From the NCBI GenBank assembly GCA_003387805.1, contig QGSR01000038.1, forward strand, positions 1-10,879: a DNA stretch of 10,879 nt. Reading direction: 5' to 3'. The DNA is from Bacillota bacterium. Its GTDB lineage: Bacteria > Bacillota > Limnochordia > Limnochordales > ZCTH02-B6. The notes under the pieces were generated by a model. It was not told the origin of the DNA and ran no database searches. It saw nothing but the letters and a program-made list of their open reading frames with translations. This document shows positions 6,546-10,879 of the stretch, one piece after another; positions within the stretch are counted from its first letter, which is position 1; each line of letters opens with the position of its first letter. The position numbers and the translations under genes were made by a program.

Positions 6546-7319
6546 GCTCCGGGAAAGGGCGACCATCCCCACGCCGGCCAGGCCGGCCTTGCCGGCGACA
6601 CCGGTCGCGACGGCCAGGTCGGCCCCGTCGCCCAGGCAGGGCTCCCCGGCCACGAGCGCCAACCCGGCGCCATCGGCGCGGCCGGTCACACGGGCCAACC
6701 CGGCCCCGAAGGCCACATTGCCGCCGCCGAGTCCATCGGGCCCGCCGGCCATGCGGCTGTTTTTCGGCCGGCGCCGGTTCCCGGGACGGAAGCGACCCTC
6801 GGCGTGCTGCTGGCGCTGACCCTCATGGCGGGAGTCGGCCTTCCTTTGATTTTGTTCGTGGCCACCGGCGCCTTCAGCTGGTGGCTGCTGGCTGTCGTGC
6901 TGGTCATCTCGGTGGCGCCCTTCGCCTTGGTCCGGGCCGCTGTGCGCAGCCTCCGCTATGAAGTTGGTGCCGCCGGCGTGAGCGTGCACCACCTTCGGAG
7001 GAAATCATATCCGTGGGACGAGATCGAGGCCGTTCGCGTACTGCGCCGGCCTTTGCGCGGATTTGTCCGCATCGGGATGGGCTCGACCACCGCCGGTTTC
7101 CACGTCGGCCCGTTCCGGGAGTCCCGCCTCGGACGGATTCAGGCGTATGTCACAGCCGTGACTCCTCCGCTGGTCGTCCTGGAGACGCGGTCTGATCCCG
7201 TTTTGCTGTCGCCGGACGACGTGGACGGTTTCGTGGCCGCCGTGCGGAGGTTCAGCGGCCGGCCCGGCATCGTGGTCGACCGGCCTGAACAGGAGGAGCG
7301 TGGAGCCGATGGGCCTTGA
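6543..7319 (+). CDS. Membrane protein with collagen-like N-terminus and bacterial PH-like domain
   Basis: A 258-residue protein in three parts. Residues 12-71 are twenty consecutive triplets of Gly-X-Y type, with glycine in 16 and A, R, A, E in the other four, including GLP, GQP and GPE triplets as in bacterial collagen-like proteins. Two hydrophobic segments follow (about 85-107 and 112-132). From about 137 to 236 lies a domain like bacterial PH domains of the bPH type (YEVGAAGVSVHH, YPWDEIEAVRVL, IGMGSTTAGFHVGPF, VVLETRSDPVLLSPDDVDGFVAAV), a fold usually found on the cytoplasmic side of membrane proteins. Two helices would place both ends on the same side, so the collagen-like part may be cytoplasmic, which would be unusual. 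There is no signal peptide before it. Start TTG 6543 is supported by GGGAGG 7 bases upstream. The function is unknown. Confidence 0.85.
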   Translation: MAPGKGDHPHAGQAGLAGDTGRDGQVGPVAQAGLPGHERQPGAIGAAGHTGQPGPEGHIAAAESIGPAGHAAVFRPAPVPGTEATLGVLLALTLMAGVGLPLILFVATGAFSWWLLAVVLVISVAPFALVRAAVRSLRYEVGAAGVSVHHLRRKSYPWDEIEAVRVLRRPLRGFVRIGMGSTTAGFHVGPFRESRLGRIQAYVTAVTPPLVVLETRSDPVLLSPDDVDGFVAAVRRFSGRPGIVVDRPEQEERGADGP

Positions 7320-7341
7320 AAAACCTCCGCAAGAATAGCAG

Positions 7342-7359
7342 TACCTCAACTTGAGGGTA
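7342..7359. promoter_or_regulatory. Inverted repeat, possible operator
   Basis: TACCTCAACTTGAGGGTA is nearly palindromic around a central C (CCTCAA-C-TTGAGG). It lies between the PH-domain gene and the 58-codon gene. The half-sites resemble those of MerR-family operators (CCTCAA/TTGAGG), but the spacing is shorter than in known MerR sites and no promoter can be fitted around it. It could also form a weak 5-base-pair hairpin. Confidence 0.3.
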
Positions 7360-7393
7360 GGCGTGCTGCGAAAAACAAAGGAGGCTGGTTGCC

Positions 7394-7570
7394 GTGGACA
7401 AGGCGTCGAAGATATGGCTGGCGGGTTCTGTATTTTGGACCTTGGTGTTTGGCACCGCGTCCATCGCTTTTGACAACTACCGCTTTATCGTCTTTGCGCT
7501 GCCCGCCATCATGTGGGGATTTGTTCAAGCCTTCGTCATCGAGTTGCGGCGCCGGCAGACGCAGGGCTGA
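7394..7570 (+). CDS. Small two-helix membrane protein (58 aa)
   Basis: A short gene starting with GTG 7394, preceded at 9 bases by AAAGGAGG (7377-7384), one of the strongest ribosome sites in the window. The product has a short basic N-terminus (MDKASK), a hydrophobic segment at about 7-24 (IWLAGSVFWTLVFGTASI), a short FDNYR turn, a second hydrophobic segment at about 31-50 and a basic tail (LRRRQTQG). This is a clean alpha-helical hairpin topology with both ends probably cytoplasmic. It ends 38 bases before the DUF2804 gene. The family is not recognised. Typical roles for such proteins (regulator of a membrane partner, stress protein) cannot be told apart from sequence. Confidence 0.75.
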   Translation: MDKASKIWLAGSVFWTLVFGTASIAFDNYRFIVFALPAIMWGFVQAFVIELRRRQTQG

Positions 7571-7608
7571 CGCCGGTGCTTGCGACGGCGGGATGATTGT
7601 GGGATGCC

Positions 7609-8616
7609 ATGCGAGCAGAACGCGAATTGACCCGGACGACAAATTTATGTGATGAGCGCGGCCGGCTGAACCGCTCGGCCGTCGGCTGGTCGCGCCGGCC
7701 GCTCCACGTCTGCAACCTAAAGGGCCGCTGGCTGCGCAAGAAGCGATGGAACTACTGGGCCGTCACCACCGAGACGCACTTGTTTTCCGCCACCGTTTCC
7801 CATCTTGACTACGCCGCGGTCGTTTTCGTCTACTTTCTCGACTTCGAAACCAAATGGTTTCACGAGCAAACGGTGCTGGCGCCGCTGGGAGCGGGCGTGC
7901 AAATGCCCGAGACGGTCACGGGCGACATCGACTTTCGCTCCTCCGGCCTGGCCGTGCGGATGAACGACGACGGGCGGCAGATTCAGCTGGCCGTGGACAG
8001 TCGCAACTTCGGCGGGCGGCCGCTGCGTGCCGAATTTGCCGTGCGCCGCCCGGATGGGCACGCGTCCATCAACGTCGTCATTCCTTGGTCCGACGACACG
8101 TTTCAGTTTACGTCCAAGCAGCCGGCGCTGCCCGCGACGGGCGTCGTGGAGCTGGGCGCCGAGCGCATCGGCTTTGACGGCTTTGCGTGTCTGGACTACG
8201 GCCGCGGGATTTGGCCCTACAGCAGCACGTGGAACTGGGCCTCGGGCTCGGGCGTGCAAGACGGCCGCACCGTGGGCCTGAACCTGGGCGGCCGCTGGAC
8301 CGACGGCACCGACATGACCGAGAACGGCCTGGTCGTCGACGGCGTCGCGACGAAAATCAGCGACGATCTCGTTTTCGAATACGACAGCAAAGATTTCATG
8401 AAGCCGTGGCGCATCCGCACGGCCGTCACCGACGCAGTAGACCTCGAGTTTGTCCCTTTCTTCGAACGAGTCGCCAAGACCAACGCCCTGATCATCCGCT
8501 CCGAAGTGCACCAGATGATTGGCCGGTTCCGCGGCCGCGTCGTGACGGCCGAAGGGGAAACGCTGAAGATCGACGGTCTGGTCGGCTGGGCGGAGGAGCA
8601 CCACGCCCGCTGGTGA
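7609..8616 (+). CDS. DUF2804 domain-containing protein
   Basis: Protein of 335 residues covering the full DUF2804 family, whose biochemical role is not established. Characteristic stretches are ERELTRTTNLCDERGRLN at the N-terminus, AVGWSRRPLHVCNLKGRW, the aromatic RKKRWNYWAVTTETHLFSATVSHLDYA, and later IGFDGFACLDYGRGIWPYSSTWNWASG and VGLNLGGRWTDGTDMTENG. The rich pattern of Trp, Tyr and short beta strands fits a beta-barrel like that of lipocalin or hydroxyneurosporene-synthase-like proteins, which is inference. There is no signal peptide or membrane helix. ATG 7609 gives the usual family N-terminus; an in-frame TTG at 7597 adds four residues and neither has a strong ribosome site. The region after the stop is repeat array 2. 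Confidence 0.9.
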   Translation: MRAERELTRTTNLCDERGRLNRSAVGWSRRPLHVCNLKGRWLRKKRWNYWAVTTETHLFSATVSHLDYAAVVFVYFLDFETKWFHEQTVLAPLGAGVQMPETVTGDIDFRSSGLAVRMNDDGRQIQLAVDSRNFGGRPLRAEFAVRRPDGHASINVVIPWSDDTFQFTSKQPALPATGVVELGAERIGFDGFACLDYGRGIWPYSSTWNWASGSGVQDGRTVGLNLGGRWTDGTDMTENGLVVDGVATKISDDLVFEYDSKDFMKPWRIRTAVTDAVDLEFVPFFERVAKTNALIIRSEVHQMIGRFRGRVVTAEGETLKIDGLVGWAEEHHARW

Positions 8617-8649
8617 CGAGGCGGTTCGCAGGCGGGCGGCCTCTGGTCG

Positions 8650-9590
8650 AGCCTTGGTGTCGTTTCCGGGACTCCGACGACGCTCGTCCACGGCCATTTT
8701 TCCACCGATGGCGCTCAATTCCGACTTTGACTCCACCCACGGCGTCGATTTCCGATTTCGTCGCCGCCGACGGTGAGGTACCGCCGACCGTTCAGCCCGG
8801 TCCGGCGGCGATGGGGGCCGGGCCATCAAAATCATTGCGCACAGCTTTAATCGTTTATTGCCGAAGGCGATGTTGCCACCCATGGAGCTGAATTTCGATG
8901 TTCGCTCCACCTATGGTGTCGATTTCCGGTTTTGTCACCGTCTATGGCGATGTGCCGCCGGGCGTCCGCCCCTAGCGAGCGGAAATGAGTCCCGAGGCCA
9001 CTACAATGCGGCCCGGACCAGCCAAGCCATCGCGGGTAGCCGTCGTTGGTCATCGCCCAGGGTCATATCGCCACTCATGGAGCCGGATTTGGATTTTGAC
9101 ACCACCCATGGCGCCGATTTGCAATTTCGTCGCCGCCAATGGTGACGTACCGCCGGGCATCCGGCCTGGGCGAGCGGAAACACGGGTTTGTGGGGTGAAT
9201 CCATCTCGCACAGCTATGAACGGCAATCGCCCAGGGCCATATCGCCACCTATGGAGCCAGGTTTCGATTTTGGCTCCATCGGTGGCGTCGATCTTCGATT
9301 TAGTCGTCACTCGTGGCACCGTACCGGCGGGTATCTCGCCCAGGCGAGCGGAAATGCGGACCGGCGCCGCGAAAACGCGGAGTTGATCAGCGAAACCATC
9401 GCACGCAGCCATAAGCAGAAATCGCCCAGAGCTATATCGCCACTCATGGAGCTGGATTTCGATTTTGGCTCCGCCCATGGCGACGGTTTTCGGTTTTGTC
9501 TCCATCTACGGTGATGTGCCGCCGGGCATCAACCCCGAGCGCGCGGAAATGCCCCCGGGCGGCCCGACTGTCCGCCGGATCATCTCCCGG
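8650..9590. repeat. Repeat array 2: hierarchical array of 31-base subunits
   Basis: Five blocks each contain subunits exactly 31 bases apart, phased by ATGG or a one-base variant. Positions are 8708/8739/8770, 8882/8913/8944, 9077/9108/9139, 9251/9282/9313 and 9446/9477/9508. Each block also has a different subunit 31 bases earlier (8677, 8851, 9046, 9220, 9415), typically with ATCGCCCAGGGCCATATCGC. First subunits read like ATGGAGCTGGATTTCGATTT and second ones like ATGGTGTCGATTTCCGGTTT. Third subunits contain a CCGCCGGGCATCCG-like stretch, and in blocks 2-5 GCGGAAA follows. Blocks start 174, 195, 174 and 195 bases apart. A degenerate copy lies at 8654. No frame is consistently open in step with the repeat and 31 is not a multiple of 3, so it is treated as non-coding. 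Confidence 0.88.
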
Positions 9591-9627
9591 CACTAGCGTT
9601 CCGAACCTGGTCTTGCCCGGTGACCCC

Positions 9628-9863
9628 TCACCACTCGGTGAAATCCGCCTCCGCATCAGAGTCTGCAACGGATGCGAGACGGCAGCGCCGAAGAACGGGC
9701 ATGCGAAGAATACATCCCACGTGGAAAGCAGGGTCACGTCCTGTGGCTTGTCCCGCAGCGTCACAAGCGCCGCCGCAGCCTCGTCTTCAAGGCGCAGCGC
9801 CTCGCCTTCGTGCATGGGCTCGATGACGCCGGGCCCCTCGGCGCGGACGACCAGTGCGACCAT
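9628..9863 (-). pseudogene. Short hypothetical gene adjoining the repeat array, possibly frameshifted
   Basis: From ATG 9863 on the minus strand, about 75 codons have clearly GC-ending third positions and a sensible composition (HEGEALRLEDEAAAALVTLR, then STWDVFFACPFFGAAVSHP). I do not recognise the family. After about residue 75 the codon bias is lost and the same frame runs on to 9444 through the end of the repeat array. A different frame over the same end reads a plausible acidic C-terminus (DSDAEADFTEW) and stops at 9628, so a frameshift in a gene of about 78 codons is possible. An in-frame TGA lies directly before the ATG. The only Shine-Dalgarno-like GAGG is about 15 bases upstream, which is poor. 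It is either a small real gene whose end was captured by the repeats or a remnant. Confidence 0.45.
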
Positions 9864-9885
9864 TCAACGTATGTTTTTCCTCGTG

Positions 9886-9914
9886 TTGACATTCCCCGTT
9901 CGGTTCGCTACTCT
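9886..9914 (+). promoter_or_regulatory. Putative sigma-A type promoter for the final gene
   Basis: A perfect -35 box TTGACA (9886-9891) is followed, after exactly 17 bases, by TACTCT (9909-9914), a weak match to TATAAT. Transcription would begin near 9921 and leave a leader of about 55 bases before ATG 9977. Confidence 0.5.
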
Positions 9915-9930
9915 AATTGCATAGATGTCG

Positions 9931-9947
9931 ATTGTGCAACTTGCAAT
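9931..9947. promoter_or_regulatory. Imperfect inverted repeat, possible operator
   Basis: ATTGTGCAACTTGCAAT is an inverted repeat (ATTG-T-GCAA / TTGCAAT) with one extra base on the left, centred about 18 bases after the predicted transcription start. A further ATTGCAT half-site lies at 9916-9922. Position and symmetry suit a repressor site of the sort used by MarR or similar dimeric regulators; which protein binds is unknown. Confidence 0.4.
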
Positions 9948-9979
9948 CATCCCGCCCCGGCGGCAAGTCCTGCGGGATG
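9948..9979 (+). promoter_or_regulatory. Leader hairpin covering the start codon
   Basis: CATCCCGC (9948-9955) is a perfect 8-base inverted complement of GCGGGATG (9972-9979), separated by 16 bases. The right arm contains the ATG 9977 and the only purine-rich stretch before it, so the folded leader would hide the start. Whether this is used as a control is inference. Confidence 0.4.
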
Positions 9980-10879
9980 CGACGGGTGGTGATTGGGATT
10001 TCCGAATCCGGCCGGTTCCCGGAAGGCGATGGGCGCGGCGCGAGGGACGACCTGGTGGCCGCGTACCCGCCGCCCGAATGGGACGTGACGCTGTCTTTGC
10101 CGGCCGTCCATGCGACGGCCATGGTACTGGTAGATTACGCGCTGGGCGGGAGCAGCACGCCCACCGCCTGGCCGCACGCGGTGGCCAGTCGCGTGCCTGC
10201 GGCCGTGAAGTCCGAGTGGATGCTGCTGCGGCCCATCGTCGCCCACGGGACGGTGTGGCGCGATTTCGTTTTGTTCAGGCTCGGCCGGGACGACGCGGCG
10301 CAGCACGAGTGGCGGGCGTATCGGGAGTGGACGGCCCGGCTCCCGGATGAGGAAATGCAGGCGCTGGTCGTCGAAGGCGTCCTGTCCGGCCTTCGCTATT
10401 ACCGCGAGAACATGAAACCGATGCCCGAGGTTGAGGATTGCCTGGCGGCCGTCGGGACGCGGGCGCCGGACCGGCAGGTGCTGGCCGAGCGAAACGTGCT
10501 TCCGACGGCAGTCCGGGCGCTGGCGGCCAGCTGGGGAGCGCCCGTGGAAGCCGTGCCGGAGCTGGCGGCCCATCCGCCGCGGCTGAGGCGCGCGCTGCTG
10601 CGCATGATGGATGCGGTTTGGGAGCTGGGTTTCGGCCGTCTCTGGACGGAGAGACTGCCCCGGCTACGCCGCGCCGCCGTGGCTGCGACGCGCAGGCTGG
10701 AGGAAGCCGCGGCCCCGCGGCGTTCGGGCGCGGGAGGCGGCGGAGCCGCGGTGCCCGCCGGCGTGGACGAGCTGGTGCTGGCGGCCACCGGCCGCCAGTT
10801 GGCGTCATCGGTGCTGGACAAGATGCGCAGCGCATCCCGTGTCGTTTTCTTTCCCGGCCTGGAGCTGGGTCATTTCATA
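9977..10879 (+). CDS. Partial gene, possible ArsR-like transcriptional regulator (sensor part)
   Basis: An open frame of 301 codons runs off the window end with strong GC-ending codon bias, so it is certainly coding. The visible part is soluble and rich in Arg, Ala, Leu and Trp. It has an N-terminal VVIGISESGRF, a YPPPEWDVTLSLPAVHATAMVLVDYALGG segment, several predicted helices (EWMLLRPIVAHGTVWRDFVLFRL, LPDEEMQALVVEGVLSGLRYY), a Gly/Ala-rich low-complexity stretch at about 249-260, and a final SASRVVFFPGLELGHFI. This resembles the ligand-sensing part of atypical ArsR-family regulators found in high-GC Gram-positives, in which the winged helix lies at the C-terminus; here that part would be beyond the window. 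The assignment is tentative. The start is ATG 9977, inside a leader hairpin; in-frame TTG 9941 and 9932 or GTG 9986 are alternatives. A divergent promoter region precedes it. Confidence 0.75.
   Translation, partial: MRRVVIGISESGRFPEGDGRGARDDLVAAYPPPEWDVTLSLPAVHATAMVLVDYALGGSSTPTAWPHAVASRVPAAVKSEWMLLRPIVAHGTVWRDFVLFRLGRDDAAQHEWRAYREWTARLPDEEMQALVVEGVLSGLRYYRENMKPMPEVEDCLAAVGTRAPDRQVLAERNVLPTAVRALAASWGAPVEAVPELAAHPPRLRRALLRMMDAVWELGFGRLWTERLPRLRRAAVAATRRLEEAAAPRRSGAGGGGAAVPAGVDELVLAATGRQLASSVLDKMRSASRVVFFPGLELGHFI

Noticed and set aside
5949..6992. Long minus-strand frame (347 codons) across array 1 and the PH-domain gene
   Set aside because: It is opposite to well-supported plus-strand genes with ribosome sites and recognisable domains; long antisense frames are expected in GC-rich DNA.
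7309..7338. Nine-codon frame (ATG GGC CTT ...) overlapping the end of the PH-domain gene with AGGAGG upstream
   Set aside because: Spacing of about 12 bases is long and the purine-rich sequence is explained by Glu codons of the PH-domain gene; the peptide is too short to support.
9050..9505. Minus-strand 151-codon frame through array 2 with repeated LHEWRY/LHRWRY phrases
   Set aside because: The phrases arise from block-to-block duplication. The 31-base period shifts the frame at each subunit, there is no ribosome site, and other strands and frames through the array are equally open.
8650..9590. CRISPR array
   Set aside because: Subunits are contiguous and diverged with no unique spacers between near-identical repeats, and there are no cas genes nearby.
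9672..9992. Plus-strand 106-codon frame with several cysteines near its C-terminus
   Set aside because: It is antisense to the better-biased minus-strand frame and runs through the promoter and leader of the final gene.
10275..10835. Minus-strand 186-codon frame
   Set aside because: Pro/Ala/Arg low-complexity shadow of the strongly coding plus-strand partial gene.

Overview
The window is about 10.9 kb of mostly GC-rich bacterial DNA. Strong AGGAGG-type ribosome binding sites, frequent TTG and GTG starts about 9 bases after the Shine-Dalgarno, and families such as DUF2804 and bPH-domain membrane proteins suggest a high-GC, probably thermophilic Bacillota (Limnochordia, Symbiobacteriia or Thermaerobacter-like). 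That placement is inference; there is no rRNA or other phylogenetic marker here.

Layout. (1) 1-1207, minus strand: a secreted or membrane-anchored protein with two thioredoxin-like domains, visibly less GC-rich than the rest, possibly followed by the start of another minus-strand gene at the window edge. (2) 1208-1546: an intergenic region between divergent genes. (3) 1547-5482, plus strand: a DUF1624/HGSNAT-type membrane acyltransferase, an NTF2-like small protein, a secreted Big_5 plus S41 peptidase-like protein, and an RlmI-type 23S rRNA methyltransferase whose start overlaps the S41 stop. A strong hairpin follows the methyltransferase. (4) 5755-7570: three probable membrane proteins: a 154-aa unknown, a protein with a collagen-like Gly-X-Y segment, two membrane helices and a bacterial PH-like domain, and a 58-aa two-helix protein. 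(5) 7609-8616: a DUF2804 protein. (6) 8650-9590: a non-coding hierarchical repeat array. (7) 9628-9863, minus strand: a short hypothetical gene running into the array. (8) 9977 to the window end: the first 301 codons of a gene divergent from it, possibly a transcriptional regulator.

The most unusual content is two repeat arrays. Array 1 (6221-6510) has units spaced 51-53 bases apart. Array 2 (about 8650-9590) is built of 31-base subunits, four per block, in five blocks spaced alternately 174 and 195 bases. The two arrays share a core of about 23 bases (TGGnnTCGATTTTCGryTT..TC) in opposite orientation, so they look like one repeat family amplified at two sites. Because 31 is not a multiple of 3 and every reading frame drifts, array 2 is best read as non-coding. 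No CRISPR array, insertion sequence transposase, tRNA or rRNA was seen. The genes are mostly housekeeping or envelope functions and do not form one obvious pathway.
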